Positions 1-12,100 of a stretch of 64,000 bases of DNA are shown piece after piece (position 1 is the first letter of the stretch; the number at the start of each line of letters is the position of its first letter). The translations under genes were made by a program, and so were the position numbers. The stretch comes from Isochrysis galbana (lineage: Eukaryota > Haptophyta > Isochrysidales > Isochrysidaceae): positions 2,395,834 to 2,459,833 of the forward strand of contig CM030944.1 of NCBI GenBank assembly GCA_018136815.1, given 5' to 3'. The notes beneath the pieces are model-generated. The model searched no databases, was not told the origin of the DNA, and was given only the letters and a program-made list of their open reading frames with translations.

Positions 1-1168
1 GAATTCGACGGCTCCTTGAGAGAGGATCTCAGGGGTAACCGCGCCTGGCTGAAGCTTGTTGGAGTTCACCGCACCATCTGCAAGTACATTGCCCGTGACG
101 CTGCCAGCTTGCAGTGCTCTGCCATCGACCGAGCCGTCGGCGAGTGCATGTGATGTCACGGCACCAGCCTTCAACTTGCTAGAGCTGATGGAGCCCGCTG
201 CAATCGCGTCTTCCATGACACTTCCAGCGCGAAGCGCCTTGTCGCCCACTGAGCCATGTGCGAGAGCTTCCGACGTAACCGCACCGTGCTGTAATTTTGA
301 AGCCGTTACCGCCCCATCGGCGATGGCGCCCTCAACAACCGAGGCTTCCTGCAACTTACGAGACGCTATCGAGCCGTCAGCAAGCACGTCCGTATCTACG
401 GCTCCATTCTCGAGCTTGCTGCGTGTCACCGCACCATCCGCAAGCGCGCTTGTCGTCACTGCGGACGCATCCAGCTTGGCAGCTGTAACTGCGGCACGAG
501 CGATCGCATCCGAGCGCACTACGTCCACGCCCAGGTGCTCTGAGGAGACAACGCCGCTGGCAAGCTTCGTCGAGGTCACAGACCCTGGCTGGAGTTTGAA
601 GTGTGATACAGCTCCATCTGCAATCGCATCCGTGGTCACACATGCAGTCTGAAGGTTGAATGGGGCGACGGCGCCGATAGCCAGCTTTGCCTCCGTCACG
701 CACCTATCCTGTAGCTCGAGTGTGCCGACTGCCTGGTCAGCGATTTGATCCTGCGAAGCGCATGGCACGTCTAAGCCACGTCAGCCAGGGCATACCCCTC
801 ACGTCCACTCGGTCGCCTAGGAGCCCCACAACACCCTACCGTCCGCCGTTGGAGCTGGCACGCGTGTGCAGCAGCTTCGTGCGCGGTCTGCTTGTTCCGC
901 TGCTCTTCACCTGGTAGATCGCTAGCTCCTGCAGGTCGACGTAGTGCTGGTTAGGCATCAGGTGCTTGAGCGGTGGGCTCTCCCTCTGCAGCGTAGTGCG
1001 AGCTTGACTGCCAAGCATCCCAGCGAGGGCGCAGAGGAGTGAGGCGATGGCGAGAAGGAGGCTGAGTCTACCGATTCGCTTCGCCACAGCTAGCTCGCCG
1101 CGCAATGCCGCCAGCTCGATGCTGCTCTCCTCGCTGCGCGCCACTGAGGTGGGAAGCAACTGCTCCAT
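1..1168 (-). CDS. Type II membrane protein with 'ADGAVT..KL' tandem repeats (partial, two exons)
   Basis: I read two exons, 1168-911 and 750 to the left window edge, joined in phase 0 across a 160-bp GT-AG intron (751-910). Exon 1 opens with ATG at 1168 and encodes a short cytosolic stretch and one hydrophobic anchor (RLSLLLAIASLLCALAG). Exon 2 is open to the window edge. It is a run of about ten degenerate repeats of roughly 20 residues with the pattern A-D-G-A/S-V-T...K-L-x-x-G-A/S-V. Such repeats are known from phage tail fibres and bacterial surface proteins and form extended stalks. I infer an anchored extracellular or lumenal fibre. An in-frame ATG at 1327 would add 53 basic residues; I prefer 1168 because the anchor then sits close to the N terminus. 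The C terminus lies outside the window, so ligand and function are unknown. Confidence 0.72.
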
Positions 1169-2421
1169 CGCCCACCCGCGCGACGAGACGCGCGCTTCCG
1201 CACGCCCGACAAACCGAGAGTACGTTTGAAATGCGCCCGAAGCAATGAATCTTTCTTCCGCCGGGACGCGCCGTCGCGCTCTCCTATCTCTCCCTCTCAG
1301 CTTTAGATCTGTTCCCTCTCGGTACAAAAGTGTAGAGCTCTACGGCATTCATACCCTACAAGTAGGTGGTAAACAACTATCGTTAAGGTGGTCCACGGGT
1401 GAGCGGGCCCACCCCGGTATTACGCGAAAGCGGCGGGTGGCGGGCGTGGCCGCCGCCGGGGGGTGGCTGGCTCTGGGGCTCACGATGGCCCTGTATGGAA
1501 CTGGGTATGACCCAGGAGGCTTCGGCGAGCCTGGCAGCATCCTTGGGGGGGAGCCGTGCGACGAGGAATCGACTCTTTGTTGTATTCCTGCCCATCTGAA
1601 GGTTGTAGGCATGAATATTCGTGTAAGGTACGCGCTCACAATTACAATTGAACAGTTCCCCGTGTTGCCACTGACGCACAAGACACACAGATTCGGATTC
1701 CCCATGGTCTCAAGTCCAGGTTTGCAGGTTTTGGTCTCGAAATTTGCGATTCGAATTTTGTTTTTGCTGTTACTATAATTGTTGGCTCGTTTAAGGTAAT
1801 AAACCGGCATGACTTCGACTTCTCGTTCTGCAGTCGCTCTGCGAGACTCTCTCTCTCTCTCTCTCTCCGTCCGCCTCTCCTCGGCCGACGGCAAGAAGAT
1901 TCGTCCAAAACATTCTCCGGTCCCAAGATATCTCGTGGGGGGTCTCTCCGCGCTCCGCGAGGGAAAGGACGCGATCTCGCTCCGAGATCGGCCTCGCGCC
2001 CTCCCACGCTGCCCCGCCGTGCCCTCGGTCCCTCGCCCCCCCCCCGCGGCAGGTTCTTTCCCTCGGCGTGCCGTCCGTCGCCTCCGGCCGTTATATTAAT
2101 CCCCCCCCGCGCGAGGTTCTCTTCTCCCCCGCGCGCGGTTCGTTTCCTCCGGCCGTCGTTGTTCCCCCCCTCGCTTCGATTCCTCTCGCGGTTCCTTCGA
2201 TGATTGCCTCCATCTCGTCCGTTCTTCTTCGCGATCCTCGCGGAGGGGGCACCGACGTTTAATGTTAGTTTCGTCGCGGTTTCGATGAAAGAAAGGAAGA
2301 ACGAATGGCACGCGCCTCGCGCCTCGCGTCTTGTTTCGTCGCCCCTTGCTCGTCGCTTGTCTAGAAGGTCTCTCCGCACATCGCCTTCTCCCCCCGCGCG
2401 AGTTTGGATCTCTCCTCGACC
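1169..2421. other. Spacer and probable 5' flank of the Gypsy element
   Basis: No coding region is convincing here. The stretch has a (CT)n run at about 1845-1868 and many C-rich blocks. A TATA-like TTATATTAA lies at about 2090-2098. The 5' LTR of the Gypsy element should lie here, but I could not find a counterpart for it downstream of pol, so its left edge is undefined. Confidence 0.4.
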
Positions 2422-2849
2422 CTCCGCGTTGGCTTCAGCGGACGAGTTCCACTTTAACGATAGTTCGAACCCTTCGGTGGCGTAGTTATGCGCTCTCTTT
2501 CCGTATATCTTCGCGCATGACGAGCGATCGCGACTTCAGCCTTCGCCGCGCGGGGAGGGGTTTGTTTATCGTATTATTCCGGAGTGTTTACGTTAGTTTT
2601 CTGAGCCCAAGGACTTTGGTTTTTGGTTTCTTGTGAGTGATTTTTGTAGCAACTTCGTCGAGTCCCACCGTGTTCCCAAGCGAGTCCCCCCGAGTTCCCG
2701 AGTCTATACCCCGAGTCAACGAGTCAATACAAGTCAAGCACGCGCCTGAGCCACCCCCAGTCGCCTGCCACCACCTCCCACAAGCCTCCTTCCGCACTTC
2801 CGCGCCCACCGTGCTCCGTGCGTGCGTCGTGCGTCGTGCGTCGATCACC

Positions 2850-5627
2850 ATGCCCGTAGTCACCCCCGAGGAAAGCTCCATGAGCTCCCCACAAGAACCG
2901 CGTTCCGCGCTAGCTGCCGGCGCGCCCTCGCAGGCAATCTCCAAGAGTGAGATCAGCCTTGCTCTGGCAAGCACAAAATCTTCGCTCGCGCCTTCGGCTC
3001 CGGTCGCCATGTCGAGTTCTCCCATTGAGAAATCTTCATTGTCCCCGCGTCATGAGCCCGTCTCTTCTTCTTCGGTTCTCGAATCGTACGGGTCGAAGTC
3101 CCCCGGGGAAGAGAGCCTCGTGGGTCCCCTCCCTTCTTCAAAAGAGAGTCTTTCCGAGCCAGTTCTCCCCTCCTCTCGCCTCTCCGCGCCGACGGTCGAA
3201 GTTCCGCCGCCTCCGCAGGCCTCTACTCACACCCCGTCAACTGGAGCTGGAATGGGTCCTCTCGCCTCGTCCGTTGCTCCACCGGCGGCCTTTCCTCTCC
3301 TTTCTTTTGCTGATCCTTTGCCAAGTATTCCTTCCTCTCTCAATCCCTCTGTGGTTGGTGCTGAAGATGATGTGGGTTCCGTCCGGTCCCTCCCTCCTTT
3401 CGAGCCCCCACCATATGAAGAGTTTGTTCCACCCCCGTCGTCGACGTACTCGTACCCCAAACGTAACTTCGTTCCACCTCCGACCGCCACCGTCGGCGCC
3501 GCCCAAATCATGGACCAACAAGTCCAGATTGAGGCTCTCCGCGGCGCTGTCGACCGCCTCGAGTCCTCTACCCTCCAAGCCGCCCAACGCCACGAAGAAT
3601 TTCAACGGGAGGTGGGGTCTACCTTCAACACGATACTCAACATTCTACAGCAGGGCCAAGCGGGCACTACGACTTCGTCTCGAGTCGAAACCTCGCCACC
3701 GCTTGTGGAAGAAGGAGACAACTCCATTGGTGCCCCTCCGGCCTCGGTTAAGTTCCCTTCTCAACCTTTGCCCGCCGCGCCGTTCTCCGTTCCGCCGAAT
3801 TCGATTTCCGATCCCGGACCCAATACGCCTGTTCCTGTCCCGTCTGCCAAGCCTGTTTCTGATCCCCAACCTCCACCCACCGTCGCGGGCCTCCGCTCGC
3901 TTCCAAATCCGGCGGCTCGGCGCCATCCCGTCGATCCAAGCCTCGCCGGTGATGCTTCTGAGCGAGAGGTCATCCTAGCCTCGTGGGGCCAACTGTTTGA
4001 GGATGCCGCCTACGAGGTAGCCTCTCTCTACAGGAAGTCCGACGATTTCGAGCTCATCCACGCCATTCTCAACGGCGGCCTCTCTCGAGCCGGCAATGTT
4101 TGGCACTACCGCGTGTTTTTCGAGAAGGAGCACGTGACCAAGTGGGCTCGGAGCCACTTCTTCCTCGACCGCACCCTCCATCACCAAGTCCGAATGGGCA
4201 AAGAGCTTTCCGAGATCAAGTGCCCGAAGGGCCTGGCCTCGGACAACGTCCAGACAGCGGCCACCTCCTGGAATGATTTTCGTCTGTCCTTCATCAAGCC
4301 GCTCGAGCGCGCCCTCTCGCTCGGCTGCGACCACCGTGAAATCTTTACATCCTTGCTAGCGGCCGCCAACTTGTGCACCACCGGCAACCAAAGGATCTAC
4401 GCCTTCCTCCTCGATCTCGCCGAAGACCCGGTCCTCTCTCTCAACCCCGCGCTGGCCTGCGACGTGCTTCTCCGCAAGTGCGACGCCACCTTCGCGGCCA
4501 ACGTGCCCGGCTTCGCCAAAGACTCCGCCTCCATGGAGTGGGACAGGCTCGTAGCCCGTGAAGCCGGCTCCGATCTCTTAGGGTTATCCAAGAATTTGGT
4601 GCGCGCGTACGTCCGCAAGATGGGTGACGCGAAGGTGGATGCCACGACAGTCTGGGACCACCCAAACATGTCGCACGATATCAATCAACGATTCGAGTCC
4701 ATCATCCGGAACGACAAGGTCGACGCGGCTCGCGGCGTGGATAACGCGACCAAGTTCGGCGAGTGTCTTGCAAAGACTCGCTTCCGCGTCGAGAACCACG
4801 AGCTCCCTCGTTCGGCCCTTTCGTGCGTCAACCTCTGCCAGCGCTACCTGAGCCCGTACGAACAAGCCCGCGCTGGCCAACAACAAGCGTCGGTCACCAC
4901 GGTCGCCGCCGTGACGCCGCCGGCGACTACTTCCAAGCCCACCAAGACCGCCAAGGTTGCTAAGGCTGCCTCTAACCCCGTGGACACTACGGCTTCGATG
5001 GTCGCCGCCGTCCAAGCGGCGGTGGCCGAGGCATTAAAATCGCAAAACAACAACTCGAACCGCAAGACGACTGGCGCTGACAATCGTCGGGCTCCTCCTC
5101 CACCTACGAATTACTCCGCATCGTCTCCGCTACCGGACGCACTTCTTGACCGTCCCCTCGGCAAAAGCACGTCTTCTCGTCGCCAATGTGAGCCCCCTCC
5201 GAACGGCCTTGGGCTTCCGGCCGATTCGGGCCTCTCGGAATGGGATCCAGGTAGCTGGTCTCGAGCGCGAGCCCGCTTCTGGCAAATTTCTCGTTACGCG
5301 GGTCACCCGGCCCTTCGCGCTGCGCTCACGCGCTGCCGCCCCTCCGATGCCACCATGACGGCGCCGCGTCTCGACGACTTAGACCGCGACGTCAAGGAGT
5401 GGACCGACGCCAACGGCTGCGCGTACTGCGCCTTTCGTCCCCGGGCTCCATCTGGTACGCCCGAGGCAGACCTGTGGAAGTATGGCACGGGCGACGGAGC
5501 TCATAACCCCGTCGTTTGCCAACCGTACATTCGTTTTCTCTGCGAAGGCGGCAGTGGCGAGTGTGGTAACGACCCAGAAGTCCACCGCCGCCTCCGCACG
5601 ATGGTTGTTCTCCGTCCGGCCCAGTAG
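2850..5627 (+). CDS. gag: gag-like structural protein of the Gypsy element
   Basis: About 925 residues. The first third is very rich in Ser and Pro, followed by a short coiled-coil-like segment (around residues 215-260) and then a globular, capsid-like middle part. Near the C terminus is a Cys/His-containing segment that could bind zinc, but it is not the classical CCHC knuckle. I choose ATG 2850 because the sequence MPVVTPEESS and the following ALAAGAPS are matched by MPVIGPS...ALAAGAPS in an independent fragment at 16,512. Conservation begins at this Met, whereas the open frame upstream is not conserved. The frame looks whole. Assignment as gag rests on position upstream of pol and composition, not on a recognised capsid motif. 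Confidence 0.7.
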   Translation: MPVVTPEESSMSSPQEPRSALAAGAPSQAISKSEISLALASTKSSLAPSAPVAMSSSPIEKSSLSPRHEPVSSSSVLESYGSKSPGEESLVGPLPSSKESLSEPVLPSSRLSAPTVEVPPPPQASTHTPSTGAGMGPLASSVAPPAAFPLLSFADPLPSIPSSLNPSVVGAEDDVGSVRSLPPFEPPPYEEFVPPPSSTYSYPKRNFVPPPTATVGAAQIMDQQVQIEALRGAVDRLESSTLQAAQRHEEFQREVGSTFNTILNILQQGQAGTTTSSRVETSPPLVEEGDNSIGAPPASVKFPSQPLPAAPFSVPPNSISDPGPNTPVPVPSAKPVSDPQPPPTVAGLRSLPNPAARRHPVDPSLAGDASEREVILASWGQLFEDAAYEVASLYRKSDDFELIHAILNGGLSRAGNVWHYRVFFEKEHVTKWARSHFFLDRTLHHQVRMGKELSEIKCPKGLASDNVQTAATSWNDFRLSFIKPLERALSLGCDHREIFTSLLAAANLCTTGNQRIYAFLLDLAEDPVLSLNPALACDVLLRKCDATFAANVPGFAKDSASMEWDRLVAREAGSDLLGLSKNLVRAYVRKMGDAKVDATTVWDHPNMSHDINQRFESIIRNDKVDAARGVDNATKFGECLAKTRFRVENHELPRSALSCVNLCQRYLSPYEQARAGQQQASVTTVAAVTPPATTSKPTKTAKVAKAASNPVDTTASMVAAVQAAVAEALKSQNNNSNRKTTGADNRRAPPPPTNYSASSPLPDALLDRPLGKSTSSRRQCEPPPNGLGLPADSGLSEWDPGSWSRARARFWQISRYAGHPALRAALTRCRPSDATMTAPRLDDLDRDVKEWTDANGCAYCAFRPRAPSGTPEADLWKYGTGDGAHNPVVCQPYIRFLCEGGSGECGNDPEVHRRLRTMVVLRPAQ

Positions 5628-6197
5628 GTCGCCGGCGGGGCCCACGTCCGCGCTGTTACCCCACTACCAGTCCAGGGTAGTGGGCCTGAACGCCACCCAC
5701 CAAAAGATCGTATTACGCTACGGCCGAGTACTTCTACGGCCCCCAACCGGTACCCCAAGATTCCCCAAGTTCCAGACAAGCCCTGCCACCTCCATCCCCC
5801 TCTTTCTCCTGCCTCCTCGCCGATTGCCCCTATTTCTCCCAATGCCGATAATTCCATCCTGATTCTCGATATCACGCACGAGTCCTCAAAACCAAGTCAA
5901 CCGTCACCGCCTCTCTATCAACTCAAGCCGCTCAACCGCTATCCCACGCCACTCCCCAAGCATCAACAGTCCAAGACCTCACGGTCTGCGAAAATCCAGC
6001 CGCCGCAGGCCCAATCCAACCTTCAATCTCTCAAATCAAATTTCGCATGTCCGAGCCACAAAACGTCTCCCGAGTACGAGTACGAGTCCAAGTCACGTTC
6101 AGAATTACCCTCTTCGTCCTACGCCACCGCGAGCCCATCTACGAGTCTGAGCCCAGTCCAGTCATTACCGGTATCACCAGTCTCCATCGCTACGACG

Positions 6198-9100
6198 ATG
6201 GAGGCGCAGTTCTCCGGTTCCTCCCCACTTTCTTTCGAGTCCGAGTCCAAGCCTGTTTTGAGCAAACCCCGTTCTGAGCCATCCGAGTCCGAGTCCGAGT
6301 CCGAGTTTACAACGTCACCGAGTCCTACCACGCGGTCGACCGCAGGATTAACGGAGCTCCAGCCACCCACTGAGCCTCTGACGACCACTCCTTCCGCGGG
6401 AGTGTTCACCTTCGGTCCTCCGCGCCCCGAGTCTGAGTCATTTGGAAACTCCGGTCACGTCCAGAATTCCAACCATACCCGAGCCCCGTTTCACGAGCCA
6501 CCGCGTATCGAGTCCAAACACAAGCTGACGCCGAAGCCCTCGACGACAGCCACTGTGTCCTTGTCCAAGCCACCGTTTCGAGTCTCGCCGCAGCCGGCCT
6601 GCCACTCCAGCAAGCTGCACGCCGCCGAGCCGATCCCTTCCGTTTCCGTTCCGAGTCCGAGTCCAATTGCACAAGACAGTGCATCCCGAGCCCGCGTAAT
6701 CAAGCCCGTCACCGAGTCCGAGATTACGGCCGCACCGAGCCAACCGGTGCTGGCCGCCGTGCCCCTATTGTCATCACAAGCGTCCGCTTCGTCCTCATCG
6801 ACGGTTGCGACGCCAGGGGGCTTCACCTTTGGGCCGGCCCCGTCCGTTCCCATTTCGAAAATTAGCCCTGTTTTTGGCGTCCAGCACGCTAGGAACGACG
6901 AGTCCGAGTCCGAGCACAAATCAACGTCACCGCGGAGTCCGCGGTCGACCACCGGCGTTCCCACGCCATCCCATCAGTCAAGAGCCATGGAGGAGCTGGC
7001 ACAGCCGTCTCCTAGCCTCTCTCAAGTCGCCGAGTCTTCCGAATTCGAGTCTGAATCCGCCGTAATTTCAGCGGTCCATGCACCCGCTAGCCCGAGCCAA
7101 GTCCTCCGAAGAATGCTTCGCATTGCAGAACCTCTTCGGCCACCACCCACACCAGCCGCTGCCGCAGAGCCACCACCCTGGCCTCAGCCTTCCCCGCAGC
7201 CGGCTTCTTCGACAGCCACGTCCCTTCTTTCGCCGGCGCCGACCCCGCCGACGACAGATTGCAACGAAGTCTATGCCTGGCCCGATTCCTCTCCCGACGT
7301 GACCATGGAGAGTGACCACAACTCCCTTGCACGTCGAGGAACGGCCGCCTCCCAAACCGAGCTTCTACGCCCATTGAGCCAGCCCAACCGAGTCTCTGAG
7401 CCATGTCCTTCATGTCTCTCACCGGTGGTCTCGCGGCCGCGGCGTCCGTCGCCGCAATCCGACACCCCACCTCTCCGAGTTTGTTCGTCAATCCCGTCCT
7501 CCGAGCCTGTCTCCACGTCGTCGATATCCGAGTCTACTTCCATTCGTCCTACGTCGCCGCGGCCACCGGTCGCAGCCTCCAAGCACTGCCTGCCTCTCGA
7601 TACCACTGCCACCGCCATCATGCGCGTGGCAGCGATCAATGCGTCCGCGATCCAGTCCTTCGATTCCTCTCGAAACAACTCCGATGTCGGCACCCGTGAT
7701 GATACCCCGTCACCCGCTCTCCACGCTCTCGCATCTCTTCGTGCACGAGCGAGCGGCTCTACGGTGGTATTACCTCGGCACCTCACGGAGGCAGCCCAAG
7801 AGCTTCGCCGGCCTCGCAACGGCACCCTAGCCTCGCCTGCCGCCGCGCTACCCAAGCACTTCGATGAGCTTTGCGCGGAGCTCACGAAGACGAGTCAACA
7901 AGTCCAAGACGGGCTGACTTCTGGCTGTCACGCCCCACGAGTTCTCGTCGTTGGTGAGACTAGCGGCGTCGTCTCCTCCATGTTCCTACTCGCCGGAGCT
8001 GATGTAGCTACGTGCGATTTATATCCTTCCGAGATTGACTACGTGCCCCACTTCCAAGGCGACGCGCTTCATGTCCAAAACCTAGGTTGGGACCTAGTCA
8101 TCGCCCACCCGCCCTGCACGTACCTCTCCGCCGTCAGCAGCCAATGGCTTTCACGAGAACCCGGACGTCGTGCCGCTCTTGAGTCGGCCGCCCGCGTCTT
8201 CAAGTCAATGGCCTCTGCCACTGCTCCGTTTGTAGCGGTCGAGAACCCTCGGATGCATGCGGAAGCTCGCCGTTTAGTCGGGGGGTTGACCCCGACCCAA
8301 TTCGTCCAACCATGGGAGCACGGCACTGGACACCAGAAAGCCACCGGGTTGTACCTCACCAAAGGGCTGCCGCCCCTTCAGCCAACCTGCGTCGTGGATG
8401 GCCGTGAGTCAGCCATGGCTAATCTGTCTCCTTCACCGCACCGTGGCGCTCTGCGCAGCCGCACCTACGTCGGTGTAGCTGGAGCGATGGCGATCCATTG
8501 GATGCCTGTTCTTCTTCGACATTTGAGCCAACAGCGAGACCAGCCATCGACGAAGATATTGTCCGCGTTAGAGCTACTCGCTTGCGCGCGGCGCAGCCTA
8601 TTGGACCGGCCTTCACTTAGCTCAACCGAGGCTACCGCCTACGAGCCGTGGTCGGCTCTTCATCGTTATGAGAGGGGGAGGGAAACTAGTGAAGTTTCTT
8701 CCGACCCCGTTGTTTCCCGTCCAGCTACTCCCGAGTCAGACAACCACGAGGACCAAAAAGAAACCCACGATAACCACGACAACGACACGCCACTCTACGC
8801 CTCCGAGTCTACTTTCCACGACCCATTCTCTCCATGGACCGCCCCGCCTCCGGCACGCGCGAGCTCGCCACGTCCGACGACGCCGACGACTCTCCGGAAG
8901 CGGCGCCAACAATGGCAATCATTCGGAGTGAACGGGGACCAGAAATGGTCCAACGTCACGCTCGAAACCGCTGACGAAATAAGATCGCAAGCTCTAGCCG
9001 GACGAGGCGCCGTCGAGGAATCCGACCTCGCCGCTGCCGTCCGAGCGCCGATCGAGTTCGTGGAAGCCAAAGGCATCCGCGCCGAAGAGCTAGCCTCATT

Positions 9101-12100
9101 AGTTCGAAGACCCAAGACAGAAGCCCAAGCTCGTCTCGAGAAAGACTGGGAAAGGATGTCCGACCACCCGAGGCACCCCACCGACAAGAGAGGCCTGGGA
9201 TACACTAGTCCCAAGCTATCACCCTGTACCGCTACCAACGAGGACGACGCCTCTAGGCTCTCTGCCACGATAGCGGCAGTCGGAGTACCCGAAGAGACGA
9301 CGACTACTTTGACGACGAATTCACCCGAGCAACCACGCTGTCGACCAACCCCGTCCCCGTCCGACACCATCGCACACGTGACCACGCACCGACCGGAGAG
9401 CGTCGTGGATACCCTACCATCTGCCTACCCAAGGCATTGCCTATATGTTCGAGACCTGATGGTCTGCCGCTCCGGCGAGGCTACCGGCAAAGAAGGAGTA
9501 ATCTTGGCCGACTCCGCTCTCACGGTCAACAGCACCCTCGCTGACACCGGAGCTGGCCCGTCGGTCGTGACCACTTCCCTCTTGTCCAGCCTACCCAACG
9601 ACGCATGCGTCGAGCGGCTGCCGCAAGCCGTAGTGACACCGCTCCATGGCCCAGACGGCCTACCTCTTATCACGCGAGGCAAGGCTCGGATCGTTTTCTC
9701 CGTCGGTGGATTTCTCTTTCGTCATACGTTCATGGTGATTGAAGGCAACCCGATGCTGCTGCTCGGGAACGACTTCTTAGCTACGCACGCCGCTTCGATT
9801 CAGCTCGCCTCCGACAGCACGGACGGCTCTATCACCCTCGGTGCTCCATCCACGGTGGCTCCTCTTGAGGTTAATGGCAGTCCAAGCCCCGACGCTCCGC
9901 CGATCTTTCGCGTCTCGACGTCACCGATAGCGGTGGTCCCTGTCAGCATGACTTGTGCACAGGTCTGTCCGACCTCCGCGAACCCAATCACGACTGACTT
10001 CTTCCGAGGGCCGCAGGCCACCAAAAACGACAACCAGCTAGTCACCGAGCCTCTCTTTAGCACGGCCGATGAGTTTGCCGCCAAAGCGCCGGCATCATGT
10101 GGCTCCGAGTACCTCCTATACACCCACGAACCTATCACGATCCCGGCCTATCATCGGGCAACGTTTCACGTCCGAATTCCGCTAGCTCTTCGAGAACACG
10201 AAGACTGCGCCATGCTCGTGGACCGACTCCCTACGCGTGAAACGATCGATAGCTCTCCTCTCGTCATTCCCCAAGTAGAGAGGTCGAACGCCGACCACAC
10301 CATCGCGGTTACGGTGGTCAACACTGACCCCAAACCTCTACACCTTCCGTCGTTCCATCCTGTAGCTTCGCTACAGGTTCGATTCAAAATTCACGCTGGA
10401 ACATATCGCCGCGTCGGGGCCGTTAACTCGCCGGATGTGATTGAGTCGCTCGACGAGGACCAGCGTAAGCTCCTCGAGGCAGCCAAGATCGACCCCGAAG
10501 GCCGTCTCTCGATGCCCCAACGTGAACAAGTTCGTCGTCTACTAGCCCGACGTATCGCTGCTTTCGCAATTGACCCGACCAACCCGAATCACACTCACGT
10601 GATGGAGGTAGAGCTACCGCTCAACCCCGGAGCCGAAGCTCACCGCCACGCACCGTCTAGAGTTGGACGAGAGGGTGAGAAGATCATAGAGGACGAAGTT
10701 TGCAAGATGGAGTCCGCGGGCATCATTAGGAAATCAAATTCGTCGTGGGCCTCTCGAGTCGTGCTAGTCACTAAGAAGGATGGCTCCGTACGTTTCTGCG
10801 TAGATTATCGCGACGTCAACTCCAAGCTTCGTCTAGAGGACAGCCCTCTTCCCCTCACGGTAGAAGCCATCGACCGATTGTCGTCCGGCCAAGGCAACCT
10901 TGATTCTCTATTCCTTTGCACCCTGGACCTGGCATCTGGTTTCTGGGGTATACCGATCAAAGAGTCCGATAAACATATCACCGCGTTCACTACTCATCGC
11001 GGCAAGTACGAGTTCAATTACTTGCCTTTTGGTGTTCAATCCGGTCCCTCGTATATGTGCCGCCTCATGGACGCCGTTCTCGGTGGGCTGGCATGGGAGA
11101 TTTGTATGCCATACTTGGATGATGTCGGCGCCTGGTCGACAGGCGTAGGTGACTCGCTGCAGGCCAGGGAAGAGTCGTCATTCCAACAAATGTTACACCG
11201 TCTTGATCTTGTCTTGGAACGTCTCATCTGGGCGGGCCTCACTTGCAAGATGTCGAAATGCGTTTTCTTTGCCACCTCGGCTGAATATCTCGGCCACGTT
11301 GTTTCGCGTGAAGGTCTTCGGATGGATCCCAAGAAAGTGGAAGCCGTCTCGAAAATCGACCCTACCCAAATCAACTCTATCGAAGCCGTCCGTTCTTTCC
11401 TTGGACTGTGCTCGTACTACCGCCGTTTTATACGCCGTTTTGCGATCCGTGCAGCGCCGTTAACCGCTCTCACGCGGAAAGGGTGCGATGTCCCGGTCGA
11501 GTCGCAAACAGAAGCCTGTCGCCAGGCTATCGAAGATCTCAAGCAAGCTATCTGTGAAGAACCCGTACTCGCACCTCCTCGAGACGACCGTCCTTTCCTC
11601 GTTAAGACCGACGGTGCTAGCAAGCTCGGCATCGCCGGCGTCCTTGCTCAGAAAGACGACGAAGGGAGAGAGCGCGTTGTTGCATACTACGGTCGTAGTT
11701 TGAGTCCGGCTGAGCGCCATTGGACAGTTACTGAAATCGAACTTCTAGCAGCGCTAGAATCGATCCGAAATTGGAGGCCGTATCTTTGGGGTCGCCACTT
11801 CACCCTCGTCGTAGACCATTCAGCTTTGCGCTGGCTTCACACGATGAAAGATCAAGTCACCGGTGGTCCAGCCTCGCGCCTCATGCGATGGGTCCTGAAG
11901 CTAGCCGAATATCGATTCGACGTCGTGCACAAACCTGGAGTCACTCACTGGGACGCCGACGGCTTATCCCGCCTAGTTGCTCTCGAGCCCGATCACGATC
12001 CTCTCCATCTCGAGGAGAGTGACGTCCATTCTTTCGATTCTTCCGAAATTCACGACATAGTTGCCGCCGCGGTTACGTCATCCACCCTCACCGCTCGCCG

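Noticed and set aside
56-652. Plus-strand Ser/Thr/Ala-rich open frame
   Set aside because: It is the antisense of the ADG-repeat exon; the minus-strand frame has the recognisable repeat and splice sites.
2637-2849. Longer gag starting upstream of 2850
   Set aside because: There is no ATG at the start of the open frame, and similarity to the second gag copy begins at the Met at 2850.
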